Shown here one piece after another: positions 19,048 through 30,518 of a stretch of DNA of 64,000 nucleotides. The stretch spans positions 124,001-188,000 of the forward strand of contig NBIV01000013.1 in assembly GCA_003194525.1 (NCBI GenBank), given 5' to 3'. The notes under the pieces are model-generated. The model was not told where the DNA came from and did not search any database. It worked only from the letters and a program-made list of their open reading frames with translations. The translations under genes and the position numbers were made by a program. Position 1 is the stretch's first letter. Each line of letters opens with the position of its first letter. The stretch comes from Gracilariopsis chorda. Lineage: Eukaryota > Rhodophyta > Florideophyceae > Gracilariales > Gracilariaceae.

Positions 19048-21360
19048 ACATGCGAGTAGTTCACCAAAAGCACAATAGAGACATATTTCCTGATCAGCCA
19101 ACACCCTCTTCGGTTTGCAACAATTTAATTGCTGAAAAGCACTCTTGAGGAGGCTCGTTGGGGAAGTTCATAAGCACGATACACTACCATGCTTTACCTG
19201 TGATATGCGTAAACATTTATTTGCAAAAAATGGAAATCTTGCCAGATACTTGGTTGAGATGACGGGGACAACCGAGAAACCAAAGAATAGCTAAATAACT
19301 CTTGAGAGAGGTAGCTACCTGCTCAAGTACGATATACTCTTGGATCGTAAAGCGCGGATGTCGCAGGTTGAGGTGTAAAGATATCTAGAAGCTTTCATGC
19401 AGCACATGACAAGTGTGTTCGTAAAGCGTTCTCTCCAGAGTTGATGAGAATAGTGTTAATGAGAGTTGATGCAAAGGTTTTGAATTCTTGCAGTCCATGT
19501 TCTCGTAGTAGATAATCGCTTTTCAGCAGTTTAGGGGAACATGCATTCTCCCTTCGCGACATGTGCCTGTCGTCGACCTGGAGTTTTCTTGTCGAAGCGA
19601 AACGGGTTCGCGACTGGGTTTTCAACGGAGAACTACAGCTTTGACGATGCTGTCTACAAGAAAATAAATGAATTCAACGGCGACGAAGGGGCTGCAATTG
19701 AGTTGCAGAGGCCTTCTTCGCCCCGAAAAGCCAGCCGAGCTGGCAAAAATAGCCCCCACGCTGACAGAGACCTCCTGTTTCTTCTAGAGTACTTCTCTTG
19801 TATGAATTGCTAGTTCGCTCATTCACCGCAGCAACAGTGAGTCTTTTGTAGGCGCACAAGTGCGCCACAATTTCGTGCATTCGTGAAAAGCTATTTCCAC
19901 ACAATGCTCGCCGCCAGGTGCAGTAAAACAGAACTTTGAAATGAAGCATTTGCCAACAGTTTTACCTAGGAGAGAGGAGAGCTAATCCCAAACAAGTACT
20001 TTCGGGATTCGCGGCTTGTTTGAAGTCCAGGCCATAATCCTTGCACACACCCTTGTACTATCGGATGCGCTTACTCGCTGCGAAGCATGAAGCGCGTGTG
20101 TTCCTGGCCACGCGTAACTTTCACAAGGCCTACCGGAGTAGAAGCACACCCAGTTCCAACACCTGGTGTAATGGTCATCGAAAGCTCGGAGTTTGGAACT
20201 ACTACGCCATCAGCCCTGTTCTGGAGGAACAGTCTTAGAGTGGCTGGGCCTCGGTCCAAAGACCCAAACCACTGCGCACGGGCGGCGATGGAAGTGAAAT
20301 CAGTCCACAGCCCCTGCAAACGAGCTCCTTCAATATCCACCGTACAAGTTTCATTACCACCCGGACCCCTATTGTCGCCGTTGAACATCAGGAACGGAGC
20401 GCTACCATCGCAGCCGACACCGGCCTCACCGTCCAAGTAGCCCGTTGCGCTATCGAGATCTGTTTGGTTTGCTGCCCAGCTGTACTCCACCACCACGTCC
20501 ACCATCCCGAACTGGTCATTGCTCACGATGAAAGAGTTGGGTGGAAGAAGGCACTCGAATCCTGGACCATTCTCCGATGAGCAGCCCTCGACGTCACACA
20601 AGTCGCGAAGAACCGACTGGTTGCATTCGGTTTGAGACTGAACGTATCCTTGAGGGTTGGGGTGGCAGAGCTGCGGACAAATGTTGGCCACCTGCGAGAA
20701 GACTGGGCCAGCCAAGCAGAGGAGGAGAACGGAGGTAGCGACGAAGTTCATTTTGTGTGTGTCTGAATGGGCAGTTGTATCGAATGATCCCCGGTTGTGA
20801 AACAGCTTGATACTGAGACTTGGCCTGAGGATCCTTGAGGTAGTCATGTCCTTAAATAGGACTTCATGTGCTGGTGAAATGAGAAATGGACGCTCCAAGT
20901 ATAAAAGATCTGTGGAAACATATGGGGGTTGTCTACCAGCAAAGATGGATGACAACGCCGCGGGGGCCTATAGTGGAAGCCGAAGGCTTGCTGAGAGCTG
21001 GTACTGAGACTCGAGCGGCATTCTCATCCCGATGCGCCGGTAGACAGTTCATGGTAGTCGGGGCAGTTGTGTGGTTGGCATCTGTATCTCGCTCCATTCT
21101 ACGTGCGAGCCTTACCATGGATTGGATGAGTATGGGAACGGACTAGGACGGCTAACGCGCAATCCTGACGGTACCAACCCTCTAACTCATTCGTACCCTG
21201 AAGCTCACCATTGGGCACACGTCGCTGAACCGCACAAGCTTTGAAATCAATCATTTGTTACGAAAAACACGAAGTAAAGAAACCGCGGCAATATGTTTCC
21301 TACATGATCACAGCAAATAAAACGCAAAACCAAGCCCTAATGACGAATGCGTGCCCATGA
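19048..21360. repeat. Left arm of a 2.3-kb inverted duplication
   Basis: The reverse complement matches 30096-32214 and then 27395-27589, the two parts being separated by the pogo-like transposon. Matching runs by eye are near-identical over hundreds of bases; I noticed on the order of a dozen substitutions and a few short indels. The outer end is where the match stops near 19048 (partner 32214), and the inner end lies near 21348-21360. The arm contains the intact secreted-protein gene and the empty site (TA at 21172-21173) of the transposon. Confidence 0.93.
20071..20751 (-). CDS. Secreted cysteine-rich protein of unknown function, copy 1 (apparently intact)
   Basis: A protein of 226 residues from ATG 20751. 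Residues 1-19 form a clear signal peptide (MNFVATSVLLLCLAGPVFS). The mature part has about ten cysteines in its N-terminal and middle parts, several N-glycosylation sequons (NQS, NQT, NET) and many small and acidic residues, like an extracellular beta-sandwich domain. I do not recognise the family. A TATTTAAG element lies about 105 bp upstream on the sense strand (20851-20860). The second copy at 30519 is almost identical but frameshifted near its end, so this copy, ending KVTRGQEHTRFMLRSE, is probably the ancestral form. A role at the cell wall is possible only as a guess. Confidence 0.8.
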   Translation of the reverse strand: MNFVATSVLLLCLAGPVFSQVANICPQLCHPNPQGYVQSQTECNQSVLRDLCDVEGCSSENGPGFECLLPPNSFIVSNDQFGMVDVVVEYSWAANQTDLDSATGYLDGEAGVGCDGSAPFLMFNGDNRGPGGNETCTVDIEGARLQGLWTDFTSIAARAQWFGSLDRGPATLRLFLQNRADGVVVPNSELSMTITPGVGTGCASTPVGLVKVTRGQEHTRFMLRSE

Positions 21361-21830
21361 ATGTGGGAGTATACAACAGTTTGTTTAGAACCTATAAGCA
21401 GCTCTGAGCCCAAGAGCGGAGAAAACAATCTTGCTTGATGGTTGGGAAACTCAAAAAGATAACACTGCTTTGCAGTGAATTGGCTGCTAACGGTGTTGTT
21501 GTAGCTGCCGGCGGAGTGGACGCGAAGTGATGCAGGTTCTCTACTACCAAGAAATTTGCTCTAATAGAACTTCTGCACCTAGAAATCCAATTCAAGATGA
21601 TCATGGCCGTGTTTTTGAGTCATTATGTAGGTTTGTTAGTAATTCACGTATTTGTTGAAAATGTCAGGTAAGACTATAGCGATCTTGTAGCGCCTCTGCT
21701 CTGGATTAAGATTATCAGTCGGAAGCGGAGACGCCTGACTGATAGTGAACAACATGTCAAGAGCACTACATACTAACGCAAAACATAAAATCGCCACAGC
21801 AATAATGTCCCCGTCACAGTCTGTCGATAC

Positions 21831-22033
21831 TGCAACAGAGCACTTTGAATGCCTCCAAAGGGGCGCTGACACAGTGATGAAAACGGTCGCGTAATTAGGA
21901 CTGTGTTGACGATATGCGAACGAGCGCGAAGGGATAGGTATGGGGGCGTATTTAAGAGCCCACAGCAGAGCAGTAGAGGCTCAGTAAAAAGGGCCATCGA
22001 CCCAGTTGCCATTACCTTACATCCCTTGTTGAA
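21831..22033 (+). repeat. 5' LTR of element 1
   Basis: 203 bp, starting TGCAACAG and ending CTTGTTGAA. It is nearly identical to 26492-26694. The end is AA instead of the usual CA in both LTRs. Confidence 0.93.
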
Positions 22034-22034
22034 C

Positions 22035-22047
22035 TGGTAGCATCGCT
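22035..22047 (+). promoter_or_regulatory. Primer binding site of element 1
   Basis: TGGTAGCATCGCT, two bases after the LTR. It is complementary to a tRNA 3' end of the form AGCGATGCTACCA. An acceptor stem beginning AGC suits an initiator tRNA-Met (inference). The same sequence follows the LTR of element 2. Confidence 0.7.
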
Positions 22048-22061
22048 GTGCATTTGTCAAT

Positions 22062-22886
22062 ATGGCCGCTGCAGCCAACGCTGTGCTGATCAATCTGAAA
22101 CCGAATAAGCCGGAAGTGTTCAGTGGAAATAGAGATTTTCTCATTATTAACACTTGGCTGTACAAATTAGATCAATATTTCAATCTCTTTCAGCTTGCTA
22201 ATGGAAACGTTGTACTGAGTGACGAGAATCGAATATCTTTTGCGACTACTTTGCTCACAGACACGGCCGCAATTTGATGGTACACAGTCTTGAAGGCTAA
22301 TACTGTGCCTCAGAGGTGGACGGAGTTTACCGAAGCTATCAGACGTGAATTTGTGCCAGAGGATCATGAACGCCGAGCAAGAGACTCTCTTCGATCCTGT
22401 AAACAAACCGGAAGTGTTGCAGACTATCTTTCACGCTTTCGGAACACTGTTTTGACGGTGCCAGACATGACTTCCAGTGAGAAATGGGACAAGTTTGTAA
22501 GTGGGCTGAACCTTAAAATTCAATTTGAAGTTCGTAAGGCAAACTGTTTCGACTTCGAAGAAGCCAAAAAAATTGCCATGCGCGTTGAAGACGCCTTTGA
22601 GGGTCTCAGTCTTGGTGGCTCATCCAGTGGCAGTAATGCCAGTAGCTCTTCAAACAATGGACCTCCCGAACCAATGGACATTGGGAACACTAACGTTCGT
22701 CACAGTGCGCGCTCCACGCAACGCCTGGAAGACATCAAAAACAACGCCTGTTTCACGTGCCACAAACCTGGATGTCGTCCGTATAAACATCGCTCAAGGA
22801 ATACGCACTCTTCCGCCGCCGTTGCAAACGTGGTTGCGGCCTTAGCTGAACCCGAAACCATAAGGTCTGATAGCGAGGAAAACTAA
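22062..22886 (+). pseudogene. gag: gag of element 1, one nonsense codon
   Basis: A continuous frame from ATG 22062 to TAA 22884-22886, interrupted by a TGA at 22275-22277 where element 2 has a Trp codon. The central part matches retrotransposon gag (capsid-like helices, RRARDSLRSCKQT). A zinc-knuckle-like segment CFTCHKPGCRPYKH has the spacing CX2CX4CX4H, with the last two ligands exchanged relative to the usual CCHC. Gag would package element RNA. Confidence 0.85.
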
Positions 22887-25800
22887 ACGGTCCTTCCCAA
22901 CCAAAGTATTGCACGTCAGAAGGACCCCTTGTCTCAAACGTGCCGTTTGCTGAGCAGCTACCTAGTGGTCTCGGTAGTGCTCCGTGTGTTCCGCTTCTGG
23001 TTATGGACGGAACGTTTAATTCCATCCCAGTTTCGATCTTGAAGGATGATTGCTGTACTACAAATGTCCTTTCGCACAGTTTTGCGGAGCGGTACAGAGA
23101 CTCCCTTCAATTTACGCCTACCTTGATGGACGTCAATCATTGTAAACGCGGTTCCAATGAGATCGCCACAGAACTTGCCAGCGGGACTGTTCAAGTCGGC
23201 GATTACGTGTTTACGGGGACTTGGCTGGTTGCTGATTGCCGTTACGACGTCTTGTTAGGCATGCCCTGGCATGCCATGGAAAACCCTGACACTGACTACG
23301 CGAAGCGACTCATCTCAGTTGGTGGATAAGCTTTGAAGGCAAGGGTTGTTGCCCACTTACAGCCGCTGCTTGTAACATCACTTGGCGTGAAACGGTTCCG
23401 GAAGCTTCTCCGCAAGTGTCCAAGCGACACAAAGATATTCCATGCTGTTTCTCGCCGCGCCTCATCTTGTAACAGCGTTTCCAATGACCCTGCTTCCCGC
23501 AAGCCGAAACAACCCCTTCTTTCTCCATCTGATGAGGATCTTTGCTCTATCTTGCACGAGTTTGAGGACGTTTTTCAATCCGAGCTGCCTGCAGGGCTGC
23601 CACCTGAGCGCGATATCGAGCATAGCATTGACATTCAGCCGGGGTCCAAACCGCCGTACCGTACACTCTATCAGCTGTCTCCTGCAGAGCTGGTTGCAGC
23701 TCGTGACTATGTGGACAAACTGTTGAAATCGGGTAAGATCCGCCCGAGCCAATCGCTGTATGGGGCTCCTTTGTTTTTTGTGAAGAGTAGCGACGGGCTT
23801 CGTGGGGTCGTTGACTACCGCGCGCTTAACCGTATCACTAAACGGAACCGTGCACCGATTCCCCGATGTGACGAGATGTTTGACCGGCTCGGCCAGGCCT
23901 CGTACTTTTCGAAGCTGGATCTGAAGACTGGTTTTCATCAGATTCGCCTTCGTCCCAGTGACATCGAGAAGACGGCATTCAACACCAAGTACGGTCAATT
24001 CGAGTATCTGGTGATGCCGATGGGCCTTTGCAACTCTCCAGCTACGTTCCAGGGACTCATGAACAGAGTTTTTCATGACTACATTGATCGCTTTCTAGTG
24101 GTTTACATCGATGATATCCTGATCTACAGTCGTACACGAGAGGAGCATCTTGACCATGTCCGTGCGGTCCTGCAGCGGCTTCGACAACATAAGCTTTATG
24201 CGTCTCCGAAGAAATGTGATTTCTTGAAATCCGAAACCGAGTTCCTGGGACTGATTGTCAGTCGCGCTGGGATTCGCGTTCATCCCGGCAAGACGGAGGT
24301 TATTACAAACTGGCCTACCCCTCAGACGCTAACGGAGCTGCGCAGTTTCGTTGGCCTGGTGCAGTTCTTCCGCCGCTTCATTCCTCGCTTTTCTTCCCGA
24401 GCAGCCCCATTGACTCGTCTCACACAGAAGGGCATTGGCATTCGAGCCTGGGATGACGCCGCATCTGCAGCCTTTCGCGATTTAAAGTCCGCATTGGTCA
24501 CCGCTCCTGTGCTCATGCCTCCGGATTGGAACAGATCGTTTCATGTTAACATCGATGCCTCGCAAACTGGAGTGGGCGCTACCCTGACCCAACTTGACGA
24601 TTCTGGCGGGGATCGGGTTATCGTGTACACGTCGCGCAAGCTGACGGTGGCCGAGCAAAATTATACTGCCAACGAACGCGAGCTTCTTGGACTCGTCTTT
24701 GCTCTCATGCGATTTCGCTGTTACCTTGAGGGTTCCTCCTTCGATGTTATTACGGACAATCAGGTTGTTCAGAACTTCTTGACAAAGAAGACCCTCAACC
24801 GCTGGGAAGCTCGTTGGCTGGACATGCTCGCCTCTTTTAACATTCGGGAAGTGAATCTTCAGAAGGGTCGGATCCATGTCCTTGGCGACGCCTTGTCGCG
24901 CATCCCACATCGTGTTGAGTTGTCGAATTTGATGTCCACCACACAACCGCTCTCCCTTCTACAAAAGGAGATTGGAGATTATGCCGCCGACCAGCAGTTC
25001 GGACCTATCTTTGATGCCCTGAATGGCGTCTGGCCGCAAGATGCCAAAAAACGTAAGCGGATCGACACTCTTTTACCGTCTTTTCGCTTCGATGATTGGC
25101 GTTTGTTGTACGAAGGGTGCCTCTGTATCCCTTCACAGGCCCGTCGCAATGTTCTGGAGCTTTCGCACGACTCTCCCGCAGGCGGTCATTTTGCCTTCGC
25201 TAAGACATTGGCACGTCTGGCAGATTTTCACTGGAAGCACAAAACCAGAGATGTTTTACGTTATTGTGCTGGTTGCAGCACATGCCAGCAGCAAAAGGAC
25301 TTTCATGGGCAGACATTGAATGATCCGACCGCCTTACCGGTTCCGACGCGCCGTGGGGGTCTTGTAGCAACGGATTTCATTGTGAAACTACCGCGCACTG
25401 ATCGTGGCTTCGATTCTATCTCGACGTGGGTGGACCGCCTCTCTCGACGAGTGCGCTTTGTGCCATGCAAAGAAACGGATCAGGCTCACGACTTTGCTCG
25501 TCTTTTCTTTGTGCACATCTTTCCACATCATGGACTACCGGATTCCATCATATCCGATCGAGACCCACGTTTTATTTCCAATTTCTGGCAAAGCTTGATG
25601 TCTTTATGCGGTTTGAGGCTTCGTATGGCCTCCTCGCGCCACCCGCAAACCGACGGTGCTTCGGAGGTAATGAATCGCATGGTAGAAAACTACATTCGCT
25701 GCTTTTGTACTTTCGAGCAAAACGATTGGGATCTGTTGCTTCCCAGTGCCGAATTCGCTTACAATTCAGCTGTATCTGAGGATCTTGGTCTTTCCCCATT

Positions 25801-26461
25801 TCAGGTTGACCTTGGCTGGGCGCCAAAAGCCCCTCTTGACATCATTTTCCAAGCACGAACACCGATCGAGACGCTCCACGATTTTCGAGATTGTTTGAGT
25901 TCCGTGATGTCTGACGCACAGTATGCGCACCGGCTGGCCAAGGCTCGTCAAACCCCTGAAGCAAGCGTGCATTTTAAGGTACCCACCTATCAAGTAGGTG
26001 ACCAAGTATGGGTTTCTCGCAAACTCTTTATCGATGCCTACAGCAAAGCTCAATCTTCGTCAAAGTTGTCTGCCCGACGGTTTGGTCCATTTCGCATACT
26101 TGAACTAATTGGAAGGAACGCGGTTCGCCTGGATTTTCCAGCTCATATTCGAACGCATCCTGTGGTACATGTGTCTCATACGAAGCCCCATCGCGAACAG
26201 CCCGTCGCGCTTGCTCAGTCGAGCCGTAAGGCGGCCTGTCCGGTTAATGACAGTTCGTCTACACCCTGATTTAAGGTTTCTCGTATTCTTGCTCATCGCA
26301 AAAAAGGGCGTGGTTATCAATGGCTAACACTCATGGAAAATGCTCGGACCCACGACGCTAAATGGCAGCCAACGCGTGATTTCATTGATGCCGATGGTAC
26401 AATTACACAAGCATTGCACGAATACATTGTTCGCAACAAATTGCTGCCTCACCTACAATGA
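22874..26461 (+). pseudogene. pol: pol of element 1, two nonsense codons
   Basis: This is the -1 frame relative to gag; the overlap is only 22874-22886. Domains are protease (about 22960-23320; the active-site region reads KDDCCTT, altered from the D-S/T-G type), reverse transcriptase with YIDDILIYS near 24100-24130, RNase H near 24540-24900 (NIDASQTGVG), and integrase with an HHCC finger near 25160-25300 and the D,D,E residues in ATDFIV, SDRDPRF and TDGASEVMNR. A chromodomain-like tail follows to 26461. In-frame stops are TAA 23327-23329 and TGA 26267-26269, and element 2 reads sense codons at both sites. Confidence 0.9.
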
Positions 26462-26491
26462 CGCCACGGCAATGGTCTTGGACGACAATGG

Positions 26492-26694
26492 TGCAACAGA
26501 GCACTTTGAATGCCTCCAAAGGGGCGCTGACACAGTGATGAAAACGGTCGCGTAATTAGGACTGTGTTGACGATATGCGAACCAGCGCGAAGGGATATGT
26601 ATGGGGTCGTATTTAAGAGCCCACAGCAGAGCAGTAGAGGCTCAGTAAAAAGGGCCATCGACCAAGTTGCCATTACCTTACATCCCTTGTTGAA
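26492..26694 (+). repeat. 3' LTR of element 1
   Basis: 203 bp, differing from the 5' LTR at four positions, followed by the target duplication GATAC. Confidence 0.93.
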
Positions 26695-26699
26695 GATAC

Positions 26700-27394
26700 C
26701 GTCCACCACCCTGACCACCACCGTCTTACCACCACCATAATCTCACCACCCCCATAGAGTTTCCCACCGCCATTATCATGCATACACCGTCATGGTGCCG
26801 CCACCATGCCTCTCTCTGCTTGCAAGGCATCAGCTCGTCTAGTGGTGAGTATGGAAACCAGTACCGAAGTTTCAAGAATTTTAATACGACTTGATTATTC
26901 TAAAACGAGATTATCAAACTCGAGGTTCATGTGAAACCATATTTATGGTGGAAGAAGGAAACAGGTCGTAGTCAATCCGGAGCTGGTAGGTTGAGGTGTC
27001 ACTGCAATACGATGTGGGACATTATTGCTGTTGCGATTCCCACATTCACAACCTGGAAGCAACAGTTCGCTAGAATTTTTGTTGGCGTCTTAATTGTTCC
27101 ACAAGTGCTCTCTAGAACCCGGTCATTGCCTTTCAAGAATCCCACACTCAAACAAGCAAATAAAGAAATTATCCTATGTCCAACAACACACCATCAATGT
27201 CTTTTTTGTTGTTCGCTGTCCACTTTTAGCGTCTCACTGCCCTGCAGAGCCGCATTTTCTCTCAGTATAAGCAACAGCAATGTGAAAGGATGTCATGAAA
27301 AACTGGCTTCCTCCGCTGCCTGCCTCGCGATAATGCTCCCTACAGCAATGGAAAGTAAGGATCGGATCAGACATTCAAACAAAGATCGACACGC
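26700..27394. other. Spacer remnant between the duplication arms; CCACCA-rich start
   Basis: The interval begins with an imperfect CCACCA/CCACCG-rich tract (26699-26810). The rest has no recognisable gene. Together with 21361-21825 it is the original spacer, about 1.2 kb before the gypsy insertion. Confidence 0.55.
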
Positions 27395-27589
27395 CATGGG
27401 CATGCATAAACTTTACGTCATTAGGGCTTTGTTTTGCGTTTTATTTGCTGTGATCACGTAGGAAACATATTGCCGCGGTTTCTTTACTTCGTGTTTTTCG
27501 TGACAAATGATTGATTTCAAAGCTTGTGTGGTTCAGCGACGTGTGCCCAATGGTGAGCTTCAGGGTACGAATGAGTTAGAGGGTTGGTA

Positions 27590-30095
27590 CCGTTCACAAA
27601 AGGCTAATTCTGGAAAAGGTCGAAGTTGGAAACTGTCCTTCCAGACCTCATACCTTGGCCATACTGGCTCCGATTTCAAATCTAATCATCTCATCACATT
27701 TGTCTCAATGAGACAAAGAGTTTGATATGAAAAAGGCGGAACCTTCAAACAGTAGACGCGCGATACCAATAAAAACGTACTGGACGGTGTCATCTTTATT
27801 GCACATGAGCTTCTTTCCACTCCCCGTAGGTCACTGTTCCACAATCTCGAGACCTTTTTCCCTCCAAAAATCTTTGCGATGGCTCTGTCCATGCGCAAAC
27901 AAGCCAACCGACTTCAAAAAATTCGAGTCAGAGCGGAGCATCAACGCAGAATGAAACAAAACGCCGTAGTGATGCTCCAAGACAATAACACTAAACACAA
28001 AATCCGCGATATCGTCACAGCCACCCATCTCAGCAAAAGCACAGTTTATAACCTCAAACACCTTATCGAGAGCAAAGCGTACGACCGAATAAACCAACAG
28101 CTTACTGACAATTCATGTTCACGCAAAGGAGCCCAAACGGTTTTAACTCACGAAGAAGAGAGTTTGATTGTTCACAGGTTGAAAGAGGCAACAGATCGCG
28201 GATTCGCAGTTGATAATGACACATTGAAATATGTTATGGCTCGCGTAGCGGCTGACCGCAGAACAGGATGGAAAATTAATGTCCCATCAGAAGATGCTGT
28301 TCGATCTTTTCGCGCCAGGCATAGAGATTTAACGTTCAAAACCCATTATCCGAAGGATAATGCAAAGCTGAAAGGAGAGACATACGAACGCATTCAGACT
28401 TTCTTCGATGTGGTTGGTAAGATTGGTGAAGAAAATCGTGGTCTCTTTGATGATCCATCTCGGATATGGAACATGGATGAAACGGCTGTGGATGCAACGT
28501 GGGGCAAGGCAACCAAAGCCTATGGCTCGAAGTCTTCAAAACAGGGCGGATGCAAGGTCGCCCAAAAGAAGCAAGGTGTAGACAAACACATTACCGCCGT
28601 TCTTGTGTGCTCTGCATCCGGAAAGAAAGCCCCTCCATTCTATATCGTTTCCAGAAAAAAAGTAATGCAGCACTGGATGGAACCCCTTCCCGGTATTTAA
28701 AAGAAGAGCGCTGCAGTTTGTAACGAGTTCCAGCGGCCGAACTGGATGCCTGCGGATGCTGTGGTGAAGTGTACAGAAAATGGTTCGATGGATAGTCAGA
28801 TTCTAGAAGGTTTCGTGAAACACGTTAACAACTTTGTTCAAAGGCATGTTCCAGAGTCGAGTTCTTACCTTCTAACGATGGATGGCCACTCGTCGCGAAA
28901 GGGCATTCGCTGGGTTATGGAATGTGAGAAAAACCGATGTATCCCAGTTATCAAGCCGGCAAACACCTCACATATACTCCAACCGTGCGACCGTCGTATC
29001 AACAAAACATTCAAAGAGTCGCTTCGATACCTAAGAGATCAGTTCGCACACTCAGTAGTTCCTGAGACTCGTACACCTCGATTCAACCTTGCGTGTGCAG
29101 TTTATGCACATCAGACAATCTCCCCTCCAATCATCAAGTCCTCTTTTGAAGACACAGGCCTGTTTCCGTTCAACCCAAATTTTGCGAAAAGGTACAAACG
29201 AGAGGATCCGGAAGAGGTTAGTGTGAAGATCGCTTCGGATGAAAACGTTGCGGACAGAACTCGCCATGTCCAAAAAAAACCAACAGATGCAGAAGTTTGC
29301 AGCAAAGCTCGTCCCATTCTAGCAACGGAAACGAGCGATGTGATGGTATGCCACAAACTTTTCCAACTTCTTCGAAGCGCAGAAACAGCTAGTAGCATCA
29401 TAATGAATACAATAACCCCGATTAAGATCGAGAAAGAGGTATTGGGAGACATTCATTTACAACCAAAGTTAGTCATGTTAGACTGTGGAGCACCGGCGGA
29501 ACACAAAACGGTAGCCCAGATGCTTGAAGAACGTCGAAAGAAAGAGGCTGATAAACGTGAAAAGGAAAAGAAAACTCAGCTTGAAGTGCAGCGCAGGGCG
29601 ATTGAACGCGAAAAGAAGGACGCTCAAAAAGTGCAAAGTCAAGCACAAAAGGTTGCATGAAAAGCAGAACGTGCCGAAAAGAGAGCCCTTATGCACTCTT
29701 TAAAAGTTCGTGAACGTATTGTTAAGAGTGGAGTGCGAAGCGTTAGACAATTGCGGCGATCGGTTTGGGCTCGAAAGTTGCCGGGTGAGAAAGCGAGCTT
29801 GTTGGACGCTATGCAGACGGCTGCAGAAGTTGTGGCGGACGTGGTATGCGGTGCTATGGGTGTTGAGTAGATTCCATATTTAACCTTGAAACCGGTGTAG
29901 AGTTGATGCGGCAATCGGGGGCGGTGCTCAGAGGCTAGAGGGGGTCACGAAAGGATTGGAAGGTCGTGAAGTGGTCAGTCTAAAGAACGGAGTACGCCGG
30001 AGCGATTGCACAACATTTCAAGGCCAAAATGAAATAGTTTCTGAGATATCTTGAGAATATTTGAAAAGTGTACAATTCAAGCCTTTTGTGAAAGG
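27590..30095 (+). mobile_element. Pogo-like (Tc1/mariner superfamily) DNA transposon
   Basis: A 2506-bp insertion with terminal inverted repeats CCGTTCACAAAAGGCT (27590-27605) and, at the right end, the complement of CCTTTCACAAAAGGCT (30080-30095), 15 of 16 matching. It is flanked by TA on both sides (27588-27589 and 30096-30097), the canonical target of this superfamily. The uninterrupted left arm of the duplication gives the empty site GGTACC with a single TA at 21172-21173. The element carries one transposase frame broken by two stops, so it was probably moved by a transposase supplied in trans or decayed after insertion. Confidence 0.93.
27879..29870 (+). pseudogene. Pogo-type DDE transposase with two in-frame stops
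   Basis: One frame of 663 codons from ATG 27879 to TAG 29868-29870, interrupted by TAA 28698-28700 and TGA 29658-29660. The N-terminus has a Psq/HTH-like segment (IRDIVTATHLSKSTVYNLK near residue 46). The DDE_1 catalytic residues are seen in RIWNMDETAVD, LLTMDGHSSRKG and ILQPCDRRINKTF, with 35 residues between the last two Asp. The C-terminus is a long basic/acidic coiled-coil-like stretch. Transposases of this type cut at the inverted termini and insert at TA. Apart from the two stops the frame shows no decay, which implies recent inactivation. Confidence 0.88.
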
Positions 30096-30410
30096 TACCG
30101 TCAGGATTGCGCGTTAGCCGTCCTAGTCCGTTCCCATACTCATCCAATCCATGGTAAGGCTCGCACGTAGAATGGAGCGAGATACAGATGCCAACCACAC
30201 AACTGCCCCGACTACCATGAACTGTCTACCGGCGCATCGGGATGAGAATGCCGCTCGAGTCTCAGTACCAGCTCTCAGCAAGCCTTCGGCTTCCACTATA
30301 GGCCCCCGCGGCGTTGTCATCCATTTTTGCTGGTAGACAACCCCCATATGTTTCCACAGATCTTATATACTTGGAGGCGTCCATTTCTCATTTCACCAGC
30401 ACATGAAGTC

Positions 30411-30420
30411 CTATTTAAGG
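30411..30420 (+). promoter_or_regulatory. TATTTAAG element upstream of the secreted-protein gene copy 2
   Basis: CCTATTTAAG, about 100 bp upstream of ATG 30519 and conserved in copy 1 (20851-20860, minus strand). A TATA-like role is inferred from position and conservation only. Confidence 0.35.
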
Positions 30421-30518
30421 ACATGACTACCTCAAGGATCCTCAGGCCAAGTCTCAGTATCAAGCTGTTTCACAACCGGGGATCATTTGATACAACTGCC
30501 CATTCAGACACACACAAA

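Larger units (their letters stand above)
21831..26694 (+). mobile_element. Ty3/gypsy LTR retrotransposon, element 1 (complete, mildly decayed)
   Basis: The full element is 4864 bp with two 203-bp LTRs differing at four positions, flanked by the 5-bp target duplication GATAC (21826-21830 and 26695-26699). A tRNA primer site follows the 5' LTR. Gag and pol are recognisable, with domain order protease, reverse transcriptase, RNase H, integrase and a chromodomain-like tail, typical of the chromovirus branch. Three in-frame stops interrupt it (one in gag, two in pol). It occupies the spacer between the arms of the inverted duplication. Confidence 0.95.

Noticed and set aside
19541..19949. Short frames conserved in both arms of the inverted duplication (also 31322-31721)
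   Set aside because: Their conservation reflects the recent duplication of DNA; opposite-strand frames are equally conserved, so coding is not supported.
22275..22277. TGA read as Trp (alternative code) to explain stops in the mobile elements
   Set aside because: Host genes such as SPT6, THIC and GT2 have no internal TGA, and some breaks are TAA, TAG or frameshifts, so ordinary decay explains them.
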